Assembly (NCBI GenBank): GCA_036960175.1
Contig: JBALWH010000015.1
Span: 1-64,000, forward strand
Length of the DNA: 64,000 nucleotides
From: Motiliproteus sp036960175
GTDB taxonomy: Bacteria > Pseudomonadota > Gammaproteobacteria > Pseudomonadales > Balneatricaceae
Direction: 5' to 3'
Notes under the pieces: model-generated
Told to the model about the DNA's origin: nothing
The model's input: only the letters and a program-made list of their open reading frames with translations
The model's database searches: none
Translations under genes and position numbers: made by a program
Shown here: piece after piece, positions 51,792 to 61,097 of the stretch
How the letters are laid out: each line of letters opens with the position of its first letter
Numbering within the stretch: position 1 is the stretch's first letter

Positions 51792-53498
51792 ATGATGCAG
51801 CGCTGCCTTTACATCCCTCTGCAACAGGTTTTCAAACTTGTTATTTTTTGGCTAACGGTCACAGTAGCACCCCTGGCGGCAGCGATAGAAAATGACCCAA
51901 TCATCCGTGTCGGCGGCGACCACAACTACCCCCCTTATGAATTTCTCGACGAAGATGGCGAAGCAGATGGTTACAACACCGAGCTGACCCGGGCCATTGC
52001 CGAAGTGATGGGGATGACGGTGGAGATCGAACTGGCGGGCTGGGATGCCATGCGCAAGCGCTTGGAAACAGGCGAAATCGATGCTCTGCAGGGCATGGCC
52101 TATTCCGACGAGCGGGCCAAGCGCTACGGCTTTACGCCCCACCATGCCATCATCCACCAGTCCATCTTTGCCCGCAAAGGGGAAGCCATAGTCACTGAGT
52201 TATCCGAGCTTCGAGATAAAGAAGTGATCGTCCAGCGCGGCGGCATCATGCACGACCATCTGCTGCAGAATAACGTCGGCGCGCGTCTGATTTTGGTGGA
52301 TACCCACACCGCTGCCCTGAGAATGCTGGCCTCCGGCAAACATGACTACGCCTTAGTGGCTAACCTTCCGGGGCTGTATCTGGGACGGGAGCTGGAACTG
52401 TCTAATATCATCCCTGTCGGCAAACCCTTCAGCGCCCAGCGTTACGGCTATTCAGTGAACAAAGCCAACGAAGAGCTGCTGGCACAGTTCAGCGAAGGCC
52501 TGGCCATCCTCAAAAATACCGGCCGCCAACAGGCGATCTATGACAAATGGTTGGGGCCCTTGGAGCAACCGGGCTTACCCTGGAAGAAAATCGGCCTAGC
52601 CGCCGCCCTAGTCTCAGCACTACTGTTATTAACACTGGGCGGCATCGTTATCTGGAACCGCATGCTGACCCGGGAAGTGACCCGCCGGACTCAAGAGTTA
52701 CAGGTCCAACAGCAACAATTGCTTCAGGCTGACAAGATGACCTCCCTGGGCATACTGGTATCTGGCGTCGCCCACGAAATCAATAACCCCAGCAGCCTGC
52801 TGTTACTGAATCTGCCGATATTAAAAGAGCTGCATCAGGACCTGGAAGAAATGCTAGAAGAGCATTATCAGCAGCATGGTGATTTCGATCTTGCGGGGCT
52901 GCCGTACAGCCGTATGCGCGAAGAAATCCCGCTAATGCTGGACGATATGCTGGCCGGTACCGATCGCATCCGCAGGATCGTCGATGACCTCCGTGATTTC
53001 GCGCGCCAGGGACCGGCAGACCTGAGCGAAACCGTCGATCTTAATGAAGTGGCCGCCACAGCTATCCGGCTGGTAGACAACACCATCAAACAGTCCACGG
53101 AGCACTTTTCGGTTAGTTATGGCGATGCCCTGCCGAGCTTTAAGGGCAACGCCCAGCGGATCGAGCAGGTGGTGATCAACCTGATCGTCAACGCCTGCCA
53201 GGCATTAACATCCAGCGACCAGAGCATCGTCATTAAAACCCTATTCGACGCTCAACAGAACGAGCTGCGTTTGGAGGTTCATGACCAGGGTTGTGGTATC
53301 GAAGCAGATAATATACCCCGTTTAAGCGACCCTTTTTTCACCACAAGACGTGAACAGGGAGGTACCGGACTCGGGCTTTCGGTGTCTGCCAGTATTGCCC
53401 AGGAACACGGGGGTTTGCTGTCTTACAATTCCGAACCCCGCATGGGAACTCGCGCCAGCCTAACCTTGCCAGTAGCCACAGGAACGCCACCGCTATGA
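51792..53498 (+). CDS. Periplasmic-binding-domain histidine kinase
   Basis: A 568-residue membrane sensor. A signal/anchor (about 1-31) is followed by a complete family 3 solute-binding domain (about 36-262, with IIRVGGDHNYPPYEFLDEDGEADGYNTEL), one membrane helix (about 272-294), a coiled linker and a HisKA domain (H328 in SGVAHEINNPSSLL). The HATPase has NLIVNACQAL, DQGCGI and GGTGLGLSVSASIAQEHGG. It binds its ligand directly; its place beside aspA and a symporter suggests aspartate or glutamate. Its stop overlaps the response-regulator start by 4 bp. Confidence 0.92.
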   Translation: MMQRCLYIPLQQVFKLVIFWLTVTVAPLAAAIENDPIIRVGGDHNYPPYEFLDEDGEADGYNTELTRAIAEVMGMTVEIELAGWDAMRKRLETGEIDALQGMAYSDERAKRYGFTPHHAIIHQSIFARKGEAIVTELSELRDKEVIVQRGGIMHDHLLQNNVGARLILVDTHTAALRMLASGKHDYALVANLPGLYLGRELELSNIIPVGKPFSAQRYGYSVNKANEELLAQFSEGLAILKNTGRQQAIYDKWLGPLEQPGLPWKKIGLAAALVSALLLLTLGGIVIWNRMLTREVTRRTQELQVQQQQLLQADKMTSLGILVSGVAHEINNPSSLLLLNLPILKELHQDLEEMLEEHYQQHGDFDLAGLPYSRMREEIPLMLDDMLAGTDRIRRIVDDLRDFARQGPADLSETVDLNEVAATAIRLVDNTIKQSTEHFSVSYGDALPSFKGNAQRIEQVVINLIVNACQALTSSDQSIVIKTLFDAQQNELRLEVHDQGCGIEADNIPRLSDPFFTTRREQGGTGLGLSVSASIAQEHGGLLSYNSEPRMGTRASLTLPVATGTPPL

Positions 53499-54913
53499 AC
53501 ACGAACCGCTACCCCAACTTTGGCGTTTTGCTGGTAGACGATGAAGCTCCCTTCCTGCGTAGCCTCAGCCTGTCACTGGAGCGCCATGGCGGTATCAACC
53601 ATATCTTTAAGTGTGAAGACAGCCGCGAAGCCATGGCTATCATCGAGAAAGAGCCTATTGGCCTGGTACTGCTGGATCTGACCATGCCCCACTTGTCTGG
53701 CGAGGCGCTGTTGCAGCAAATCGTCGAGGAACATCCCGAGATCGGGGTGATCATCATCAGCGGCTTAAACCAGTTGGAAACGGCAGTGAACTGTATCCGC
53801 CTGGGTGCCTACGATTATTTCGTTAAAACCACCGAAGAAGACCGCCTGATTGAGGGTATCCGCAGGGCCATTCGAATGCAGGAGATGCGCCAGGAAAACC
53901 AAGAGATGCGCCGACGCTTCCTCACCGATATCTTAGAGCGGCCGGAGGTTTTTTCCAGCATCATCACCCAAGACAAAGGCATGCGCTCTGTTTTCCAATA
54001 CCTGGAATCCGTGTCGGCCAGCAGCCAGTCGGTCATGATCAGTGGTGAAAGCGGCGTCGGCAAAGAACAGATCGCCCATGCCATCCACACCCTCAGCAAC
54101 CGAGCGGGCCCTCTGGTCTGCGTCAATGTCGCCGGACTGGACGATAACGTCTTTGCCGATACGCTGTTCGGCCACCACCGCGGCGCCTTTACCGGTGCCG
54201 ATAAAGCCCGTGCCGGGATGATCGAACAGGCCGCTGGCGGCACTCTATTTCTGGATGAGATTGGCGACCTGAGCCAGGCATCCCAGGTAAAGCTGCTGCG
54301 ACTGCTGCAAGAAGGTGAGTATTATCCCCTAGGCAGCGACAGACCGAAACGAATCCGCGCCCGAGTGGTAGTGGCAACCCATCAAAATCTGGCCGAGAAA
54401 CAGCAAGCGGGAGAGTTTCGTAAAGATCTCTACTACCGTCTAAAAATCCATCAGGTGGAGATCCCGCCGCTACGTCAGAGGAAAAACGATATTGCCCTGC
54501 TGCTGGAACATTTTCTGGCCGAAGCCGCCGAAGAGCTGGGCAAGAGCAAGCCCACAGTGCCTAAAGAACTACCGGTGCTGTTAGCCAATTACTCCTTCCC
54601 CGGCAACGTTCGAGAATTACGGGCGCTGGCCTATGATGCGCTAAGCCAGCACCGCTCGAAGATGCTGTCCATGGATGTGTTCCGACAAGTGCTCGGCCAG
54701 GAGTTACCAGCGCTGGAGTCGGAGAGCAGTACCGATAACGCCTTGTTCAGCCCCGATCAACCGCTGCCAACACTGCAGGAGGTCGGCGACCTGCTGGTTG
54801 AAGAGGCCATGAGTCGCGCCCAAGGCAATCAGTCACTGGCTTCCCGGCTACTGGGAATATCCCAGCCCGCGTTGAGCAAGCGATTGAAGAAGCAGCGGCC
54901 AGCGGAAGAATAA
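53495..54913 (+). CDS. Sigma54-dependent response regulator (NtrC family)
   Basis: A 472-residue activator. A receiver domain (phospho-acceptor D61 in LVLLDLTMP) is followed by an AAA+ domain with Walker A GESGVGKE (184-191) and the sigma54-contact loop GAFTGA (230-235), GGTLFLDEIGDL and RKDLYYRLKIHQVEIPPLR. The C-terminal Fis-type helix-turn-helix is SLASRLLGISQPALSKRLKK. The receiver Lys is followed by Thr-Thr (YFVKTTEED) rather than Pro. With the preceding kinase it forms a pair like AauS/AauR of Pseudomonas. Its likely target is the sigma54 promoter at 56015-56031. Confidence 0.95.
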   Translation: MNTNRYPNFGVLLVDDEAPFLRSLSLSLERHGGINHIFKCEDSREAMAIIEKEPIGLVLLDLTMPHLSGEALLQQIVEEHPEIGVIIISGLNQLETAVNCIRLGAYDYFVKTTEEDRLIEGIRRAIRMQEMRQENQEMRRRFLTDILERPEVFSSIITQDKGMRSVFQYLESVSASSQSVMISGESGVGKEQIAHAIHTLSNRAGPLVCVNVAGLDDNVFADTLFGHHRGAFTGADKARAGMIEQAAGGTLFLDEIGDLSQASQVKLLRLLQEGEYYPLGSDRPKRIRARVVVATHQNLAEKQQAGEFRKDLYYRLKIHQVEIPPLRQRKNDIALLLEHFLAEAAEELGKSKPTVPKELPVLLANYSFPGNVRELRALAYDALSQHRSKMLSMDVFRQVLGQELPALESESSTDNALFSPDQPLPTLQEVGDLLVEEAMSRAQGNQSLASRLLGISQPALSKRLKKQRPAEE

Positions 54914-54934
54914 AGCCAACTTTAGGTTCTGACG

Positions 54935-55795
54935 ATGACTCAATCAGGCAAACAGTTTGTAAAGATCGGGCCTCCAGCCCGCCTGATGGCACCTGCGGTA
55001 GCCAGGACGGGTCCCTTTGTTCCGCTGTACTTATTGATGTTGTTTTTGATACTGCTACTGATGCAGGCTCAGGCACTAAAGGCCGAAACACTGACCGTCT
55101 ACACCGAAGAATTCCCACCCTTCAACTTCACCCAAGATGGCACAATACAGGGGGTCTCGACCCAAGTAGTCGAAGCTGTGCTGGAAAAGGCAAGATTGGA
55201 CTATCAACTGAAAAGCCTGCCCTGGGCTCGCAGTTTTCAAGAGGCGCAAAGCAACAAGAATGCCTTGATCTACTCCATCACCCGCCGGCAAGAGCGGGAG
55301 TCACTATTGAATTGGATCGGCATAGTCATCCCGGCCAGTCATTCCGCCTATGCCCTGCAGGGGCGCACCGACATTAGCCTAAACAGCTTGGCTGAGATGA
55401 AAAATTACCGTATAGCAACGCAACTTCAGGGGGCCAGAGAAAGCTACCTATTGCAGAACGGCTTTGCTGAACAAGACTTGCTTCGACTCAGCGGGAAACA
55501 AGTGCTGTCTCAGCAATATCGTATGCTCACTCTAGGCCGTATCGATATCTGGCCGGCTGCTGATGCCGCAGCCTATTATGTGGTCCGCAACCAGGGTGAT
55601 GATCCGGACAAAATACTGAAGAAAGTCTATGCCTTCAGCGAACTCTCCCAAGGTGGCTACTACTTGGCTGCCAGCCTCTCCACCCCCACCGAGACCATAG
55701 CTCTGTTAACCAAGACCCTGGAACAGTTCAAACAAACCAACGACTACCTGCAGATCCTAAAACAATGGGGCCTCGCGCCACAGCAGAACCCTTAG
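54935..55795 (+). CDS. Family 3 solute-binding periplasmic protein
   Basis: A 286-residue exported protein. A long N-region precedes the hydrophobic signal core (about 31-46, cleavage near LKA). The mature part is a SBP_bac_3 domain: LTVYTEEFPPFNFTQDGTIQGVSTQVVEAVL, then LPWARSFQEAQSNKNALIYSITR, and RIDIWPAADAAAYYVV. No ABC permease or ATPase genes accompany it, so it may serve as a sensor partner or scavenger, not a transporter subunit. It lies 21 bp after the response regulator and is probably cotranscribed. Confidence 0.82.
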   Translation: MTQSGKQFVKIGPPARLMAPAVARTGPFVPLYLLMLFLILLLMQAQALKAETLTVYTEEFPPFNFTQDGTIQGVSTQVVEAVLEKARLDYQLKSLPWARSFQEAQSNKNALIYSITRRQERESLLNWIGIVIPASHSAYALQGRTDISLNSLAEMKNYRIATQLQGARESYLLQNGFAEQDLLRLSGKQVLSQQYRMLTLGRIDIWPAADAAAYYVVRNQGDDPDKILKKVYAFSELSQGGYYLAASLSTPTETIALLTKTLEQFKQTNDYLQILKQWGLAPQQNP

Positions 55796-56135
55796 CGCAC
55801 TGTTAACACTTCATTTTCACCGCCGCCAGCAACCCCTATAACCAGGATTACAACTATAACCTTAGCAATGCACACAACCATCTGATTTTTAAAGAGTAAT
55901 ATGATTTATAACAATCAAGCCATGCCTTTGGTTATACCCCTTCCTCTGTACCATGCTCTCCAAGAATTCATTTATTTATTCACTAAAACAAAGAGTTAAA
56001 TTTTGTTTTACGACCTGGCCCCACTGTTGCAATACCTTTACTTATAAAAACAACAGTTCACAGGGCCGGATAGGTACGAGCAAACGCCGCTATTTACCAC
56101 CCTTTAAACAACAAAAATGATTAGAGAGATACGAT
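55796..56135. other. Regulatory region of aspA
   Basis: About 340 bp, AT-rich, between the binding protein gene and aspA. It holds the sigma54 promoter at 56015-56031 and three TATAACC elements upstream. CTATAACC occurs at 55836-55843 and 55854-55861, 18 bp apart, and the inverted GGTTATA at 55930-55936. These lie about 110-205 bp before the predicted start site, the usual range for NtrC-type enhancer sites. Confidence 0.6.
56015..56031 (+). promoter_or_regulatory. Sigma54 (RpoN) promoter of aspA
   Basis: CTGGC (56015-56019) and TTGCA (56027-56031) match the -24 and -12 boxes with the exact 17-base span of the consensus TTGGCACGN4TTGCA. Transcription should start near 56042, giving a leader of about 95 nt to aspA. 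A sigma54-dependent response regulator is encoded just upstream. Confidence 0.85.
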
Positions 56136-57569
56136 ATGGGTAAGGCCGTTTTGATTCAACAAGAACTGACAGGACGTCGAGAAAAAGACCTGCTGGGTGA
56201 AGCTTGGGTTCCGGCTGACGCCTATTTTGGTATTCAAACGCAGCGTGCGCAGGAAAACTTCGACCTCAGCGGCATTCCTCTGAGCCACTTCTCACAGCTG
56301 GTAGAGGCCCTGGCGCTAGTGAAATTGGCCTGCGCCAAAGCCAACCATAAACTGGGATTGTTAGATAACACTAAGGCTGGTGCTATCGAAGGAGCGGCGA
56401 GGCAGATCCTCGATGGAAAGCATCATGACCAGTTTGTGGTCGACATGATCCAGGGCGGTGCTGGCACCTCCACCAATATGAATGCCAACGAAGTGATCGC
56501 CAATATTGGCTTGGAACTATTGGGCCATACCAAGGGCGAATACAGCCACCTGCACCCCAACAACGACGTTAACATGTCGCAATCCACTAACGATGCTTAC
56601 CCTACAGCGGTACGACTGTCGATACTGCTCAAACACGGCGACCTGGTCAAAGCACTGGCGTCTTTGCGCGATGCCTTCGCGGCTAAAGGGGAAGAGTTTT
56701 CCGACATTATTAAGATGGGCCGTACCCAGTTACAAGACGCAGTACCTATGACCCTGGGACAAGAATTCCAATCTTTCGCCACCACCCTGGGTGAGGATAT
56801 CGACCGTATTGCTGGTCTTTCTGAGCTACTCAAAGAGATCAATCTCGGCGGCACTGCGATTGGCACCGGCATCAACACCGAACCTGAATATGCGCACCTG
56901 GCGGTGGGTTATCTGTCCGAGCTCAGCGGCTTCGAATTCAAGAGCGCCTCTGACTTAGTGGAAGCGAGCTCGGATATGGGCGCTTTCGTGCTGTTCTCCG
57001 GCATGCTCAAGCGTCTGGCAGTAAAGCTCTCCAAGATTTCCAACGACCTGCGACTACTGAGCATGGGGCCGCGCTGTGGTCTCAATGAAATCAACCTGCC
57101 AGCGCAGCAGCCAGGCAGTTCCATCATGCCGGGTAAAATCAACCCAGTAATCCCGGAAGCAATGAATCAGGTAGCCTACCAGGTTATCGGCAACGATCTG
57201 GCGCTCACTATGGGCGCCGAAGCTGGCCAGCTACAGCTCAACGCCATGGAGCCGTTGATCGCCTACAACGTCCTGGAATCAATGCGCATGTTGACCCAAG
57301 CGATGGATATGCTGAAAAACCGCTGTATCCGCGGCATCACTGCCAATGTCGATCGCTGCCAGGAATTGGTCGATCAGAGCATTGGCGTTATCACCGCCGT
57401 GGTTCCTTACATCGGTTACGAGAATTCTACCCGCATCGCCAAGATGGCGCTGGAGACTGGCCGCGGCGTGCTGGAGCTAATCCGCGAAGAAGAATTGATG
57501 ACCGAGGAAGCACTACAGGAAGTCCTCAAGCCCAGCAATATGATTCGCCCCCAGCGTCTTCGTAAATAA
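56136..57569 (+). CDS. aspA: Aspartate ammonia-lyase
   Basis: A 477-residue aspartase that converts L-aspartate to fumarate and ammonia. It shows EAWVPADAYFGIQTQRAQENF, GGAGTSTNMNANEVIANIGLELLGH, NNDVNMSQSTNDAYPTA and the superfamily signature GSSIMPGKINP. Length matches E. coli AspA (478), and the text is closer to aspartase than to fumarase C. Transcription should come from the sigma54 promoter ~95 bp upstream. The transporter gene follows at about 96 bp with no terminator between, so both are coinduced. Confidence 0.95.
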   Translation: MGKAVLIQQELTGRREKDLLGEAWVPADAYFGIQTQRAQENFDLSGIPLSHFSQLVEALALVKLACAKANHKLGLLDNTKAGAIEGAARQILDGKHHDQFVVDMIQGGAGTSTNMNANEVIANIGLELLGHTKGEYSHLHPNNDVNMSQSTNDAYPTAVRLSILLKHGDLVKALASLRDAFAAKGEEFSDIIKMGRTQLQDAVPMTLGQEFQSFATTLGEDIDRIAGLSELLKEINLGGTAIGTGINTEPEYAHLAVGYLSELSGFEFKSASDLVEASSDMGAFVLFSGMLKRLAVKLSKISNDLRLLSMGPRCGLNEINLPAQQPGSSIMPGKINPVIPEAMNQVAYQVIGNDLALTMGAEAGQLQLNAMEPLIAYNVLESMRMLTQAMDMLKNRCIRGITANVDRCQELVDQSIGVITAVVPYIGYENSTRIAKMALETGRGVLELIREEELMTEEALQEVLKPSNMIRPQRLRK

Positions 57570-57665
57570 CGTCGTCGCAACTAACGCTTCGCAGCAAGAC
57601 TGCAACCCCTATAAGAAATGCCCGGCAACGGGCAAACCACAACTACTATAAAAAAGGAAAACCTC

Positions 57666-58958
57666 ATGCAACAAGGTATGACAGGTCAAAGCAGCACCGG
57701 TTTTTGGAGCGGTCTAGCGCTCTGGAAAAAAATCCTCGTAGGTATGGTTCTCGGCGTGATTGCCGGCGCCATCATGGGTCCAGATGCCGAGATGCTGAAA
57801 CCCATCGGCACGCTATTTATCAACGCCATCAAAATGCTGATCGTCCCCTTGGTATTCTGCTCGCTGGTGGTGGGTGTTACCTCCATGCAAGATACCCGCA
57901 AGATGGGCCGCATCGGTATTAAATCAGTCGTGTTATATCTAGGCACCACGGCCGTCGCTATCAGCATCGGTCTGGTCCTGGCCACTATCTTCACCCCCGG
58001 TGAAGGCCTCAATATGGTAGCCGGCGATAGCGCTGTAGTCGCTAAAGAAGCACCAACCCTGGTGCAGACGCTACTGAACATGGTTCCTAAAAACCCTATC
58101 GGCGCTCTGGCTGCCGGTAATATCCTGCAGATCATCGTCTTTGCCCTGGGATTGGGTGTTGCCCTGACCCTATGTGGTGAAAAGGCCGAACCTGCGATAA
58201 AGCTGTTCGAGAGCCTGGCTGAAGGTATGTACAAGCTCACCGAGCTGGTAATGAAATTAGCTCCTTACGGCGTTTTTGGCCTGATGGCATGGGTCGCCGG
58301 TAAATACGGTATGGATATCTTGCTGCCGTTGATCAAGGTAATTGCCGTGGTCTATATCGGCTGCCTGATTCATGTCCTAGTGTTCTACACCGGTATGGTC
58401 AGTATTGTTGGCCGCCTGAATCCTGTTCGTTACGTCAAGGGCCTGCTCAATCCAGCAGCCGTTGCCTTCACCACTACTAGCAGCTCCGGCACTCTACCAG
58501 CGACGATCAAAGCGTCTCGCGAAGAGATGGGCGTATCTAAAGGAATTTCTAGCTTCGTTCTGCCCTTGGGCGCCACCATCAATATGGATGGCACCGCTCT
58601 GTACCAAGGCGTTTGTGCGCTGTTTATCGCTCAGGCCTTCGGTATCGATCTGGTCTTCTCTGACTATATGCTAATTGTGATGACCTCAACCCTGGCCTCT
58701 ATCGGCACCGCCGGTGTTCCCGGCGCTGGCCTGATCATGCTGTCTCTGGTACTGACCACCGTCGGTCTGCCAATCGAAGGACTGGCCATCGTTGCCGGTA
58801 TCGACCGTATCCTTGATATGGCCCGCACCAGCGTCAATGTCTGTGGCGACCTGATGGTCACTATCCTGGTGGGTAAGAGCGAGAACGAGTTGGACGAATC
58901 GATCTATAACAGCACTGAAACACAGGCTGAACTCGAGCCAATTCCAGTGAAAGTATAA
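57666..58958 (+). CDS. Dicarboxylate/amino acid:cation symporter (DAACS)
   Basis: A 430-residue inner-membrane transporter of the GltP/GltT/DctA family. Key motifs are the Ser-rich hairpin TTTSSSGTLPATIK, the unwound helix PLGATINMDGTALYQG (NMDGT, cation/substrate site), and GVPGAGLIMLSLVL with GIDRILDMARTSVNVCGD. The Asp-Arg/Thr pattern near the end fits acidic amino acids or C4-dicarboxylates. The start at 57666 has AAGGAAA upstream; an in-frame start at 57618 would add 16 residues. It follows aspA and is closed by a strong terminator, so it most likely imports aspartate for AspA. Confidence 0.92.
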   Translation: MQQGMTGQSSTGFWSGLALWKKILVGMVLGVIAGAIMGPDAEMLKPIGTLFINAIKMLIVPLVFCSLVVGVTSMQDTRKMGRIGIKSVVLYLGTTAVAISIGLVLATIFTPGEGLNMVAGDSAVVAKEAPTLVQTLLNMVPKNPIGALAAGNILQIIVFALGLGVALTLCGEKAEPAIKLFESLAEGMYKLTELVMKLAPYGVFGLMAWVAGKYGMDILLPLIKVIAVVYIGCLIHVLVFYTGMVSIVGRLNPVRYVKGLLNPAAVAFTTTSSSGTLPATIKASREEMGVSKGISSFVLPLGATINMDGTALYQGVCALFIAQAFGIDLVFSDYMLIVMTSTLASIGTAGVPGAGLIMLSLVLTTVGLPIEGLAIVAGIDRILDMARTSVNVCGDLMVTILVGKSENELDESIYNSTETQAELEPIPVKV

Positions 58959-58974
58959 AGTCTATTGCTGTACG

Positions 58975-59001
58975 AAAAAGCCCCGTTTAACGGGGCTTTT
59001 T
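58975..59001. terminator. Bidirectional intrinsic terminator
   Basis: AAAAAGCCCCG (58975-58985) pairs with CGGGGCTTTTT (58991-59001) around TTTAA. The A- and T-rich ends serve both the symporter gene and the convergent cytochrome gene. Confidence 0.95.
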
Positions 59002-59027
59002 ATTGCTCACAAATAAGCCGGATACGA

Positions 59028-59798
59028 TTACTTTTTGACTGAATCTGATTTTTCCGGCAGCGTCTGACAGTAAGACAGAATATCCAGCTGATCCTGGATA
59101 CTCAGCATTGCCAGGGAGATCATCGGCACACCGGGCTGGCCGTTACGAATCTTATGCAGGGTTTCCCAAGGATTGGCGCTGGCTACCGTGCCAATAAAAT
59201 CCTCCTTAGGCGCTGCTTTAAAGTTAATCTGACGGCCATCATAACCATGGCAGTTAGCGCAGATATTCTGGTAAAACGAAGCGCCACGCTGAGGATTGCC
59301 GTGAACCTTTTTAGTGGCCCGATCGATATATTGATCCATATCTATCTGCCCACGAGCAACAAACAACGCTAACTCTTTCAACGCCTGATCGGGGATCATA
59401 GCCGCGCTATAGCCGTGCAGATCATTACGAACAATCTTGGCGATGGTTTCTGGGGTCTTACCGACCAAATCTCGGACCCCTTTAATGCCCGTGTAGTGAC
59501 TGCCCTTGCTATAAGCACCGTCAGCGCCTTTATAGTCCCAGCCGTGACATTCTTTACAGCGCCAGGTATCAGCTCCACTTTTCTTACCCTCTTTGGGGTA
59601 GGCCGGGTGAGTGCTGAGATTCTTGGTATCGAAATAAACCACCTTCGCCCAGTTATCATAAAGCTTCCCGCCCTGGGTCATCTTCCAGCTCTCGGTCAAC
59701 GGGATGTCGACGCCCTCGGCGAAAGCAACATCGGTGCTACTGAAGAGAAGCGAGGCCATTACCACAACCATGCCCATGGATTTCCCAGAATTATTCAT
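59028..59798 (-). CDS. Exported dihaem cytochrome c
   Basis: A 256-residue periplasmic electron carrier. A signal peptide (about 1-27, ending AFA) precedes a non-haem N-terminal extension (about 28-80, GGKLYDNWAKVVYFDTKN). Two class I haem sites follow: CKECHGWDYKG and CANCHGYDGR, with distal Met candidates in SAAMIPDQ and GVPMISLAML. It is unrelated in detail to the dihaem cytochrome of the nap-like cluster. It is monocistronic, sharing the terminator with the symporter gene. Its redox partner is unknown. Confidence 0.85.
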   Translation of the reverse strand: MNNSGKSMGMVVVMASLLFSSTDVAFAEGVDIPLTESWKMTQGGKLYDNWAKVVYFDTKNLSTHPAYPKEGKKSGADTWRCKECHGWDYKGADGAYSKGSHYTGIKGVRDLVGKTPETIAKIVRNDLHGYSAAMIPDQALKELALFVARGQIDMDQYIDRATKKVHGNPQRGASFYQNICANCHGYDGRQINFKAAPKEDFIGTVASANPWETLHKIRNGQPGVPMISLAMLSIQDQLDILSYCQTLPEKSDSVKK

Positions 59799-60068
59799 AG
59801 TTCTATCCCTTTAAGACATAAACAACAAAGGCTAAATTAGATTCATACCATTCAAAATACCCATGGTTAATTAAAGGTCATATTCATGGAAGTGAAAACC
59901 CATTTTTAGACTCCCTATAAACCTTTGAGGTAAGCGATCAACCCGGCACTCATCTTAGGAACCTAAGGAGCCTGGACATATTTAAAGGGTGGGCAGTTCA
60001 GTAGAGTTCACTAGTATTGCGTTATCTAGGGGTACAATAACGTTTTCCAATATCGGTGCGGGTAACTA

Positions 60069-61061
60069 ATGAGTCGTCAACCAGAAAGCTCTATGGCTGC
60101 AAAGCGCGGCCTGCATCCGCGCAATAAGCACCGTGAAGGCTATGATTTTGAGCGCTTGATTAAGGCGCTGCCGCAGTTGGCTCAGTTTGTATCTGTGAAT
60201 CGTTATAATAATCCCTCCGTCGATTTTTCCGACCCTGAAGCCGTCAAAGCTTTAAATAAAGCGCTGCTGAAGCAGAGCTACGGACTCGAGAACTGGGATA
60301 TTCCAGATGGTTACCTCTGCCCCCCCATTCCCGGCCGAGCCGATTATATCCATCACCTGGCGGATATTTTGGCGTCAGCTAATAGCGGCATCATTCCTCG
60401 TGGAAAAAGGGTGAAAGGCCTGGATATTGGTGTTGGGGCAAACTGTGTTTACCCCATTATTGGCAGTTGTGAATACGGTTGGAGTTTTACCGGTACGGAT
60501 ATCAGTCCGATAGCCGTTAATGCTGCCAAACTGATTGTCGCTTCAAATCCTGGCCTGAAAAAAAAGATTGAGTGCCGTCTGCAACAGTCTTCAACGGATG
60601 TATTCAAGGGCATTCTCAATGGGCAAGAGCGTTTCGACTTTACCCTGTGCAATCCTCCCTTCCACGCCTCTCAGGAGGACGCCAGTGCAGGGACTCGGCA
60701 GAAACTTAAAAACCTTCACTCGGGCCACACAACAAAGCGATCAGGTTCCGATAAAAAGACACCAGTGCTTAACTTTGGCGGCCAAAGCCATGAACTCTGG
60801 TGTGAAGGCGGTGAAATCGCGTTTATTCAACGGATGATCGAACAGAGTGCTGAAATAGCCTGTCAGTGTTACTGCTTCAGCACCCTGGTCTCAAAGAAGG
60901 AGAACCTTCCTGCAATTTACCGATCGTTGAAGAAGGCCGAAGCGACACAGGTAAAAACCGTCGAGATGGCTCAGGGAAAAAAGCTCAGCCGTTTCGTGAG
61001 CTGGAGCTTTCTTGATGCTGAACAGCGGCAACAATGGCGCCAAGCTCGCTGGCAGCAGTAG
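60069..61061 (+). CDS. rlmF: 23S rRNA (adenine(1618)-N6)-methyltransferase
   Basis: A 330-residue SAM-dependent methyltransferase that modifies A1618 of 23S rRNA. Clear family text: GLHPRNKHREGYDFERLIKALP, SVDFSDPEAVKALNKALLKQSYG, GYLCPPIPGRADYIHHLAD, the SAM site GLDIGVGANCVYPIIG and the N6-adenine catalytic NPPFHAS. Length is normal (E. coli 308) with a short N-terminal addition. A 14-bp palindrome (59954-59967) lies about 100 bp upstream, with no known role. Confidence 0.96.
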   Translation: MSRQPESSMAAKRGLHPRNKHREGYDFERLIKALPQLAQFVSVNRYNNPSVDFSDPEAVKALNKALLKQSYGLENWDIPDGYLCPPIPGRADYIHHLADILASANSGIIPRGKRVKGLDIGVGANCVYPIIGSCEYGWSFTGTDISPIAVNAAKLIVASNPGLKKKIECRLQQSSTDVFKGILNGQERFDFTLCNPPFHASQEDASAGTRQKLKNLHSGHTTKRSGSDKKTPVLNFGGQSHELWCEGGEIAFIQRMIEQSAEIACQCYCFSTLVSKKENLPAIYRSLKKAEATQVKTVEMAQGKKLSRFVSWSFLDAEQRQQWRQARWQQ

Positions 61062-61097
61062 CGGGGGAAAGCTCGAATTCAAAAGGCCCTAACAAGG

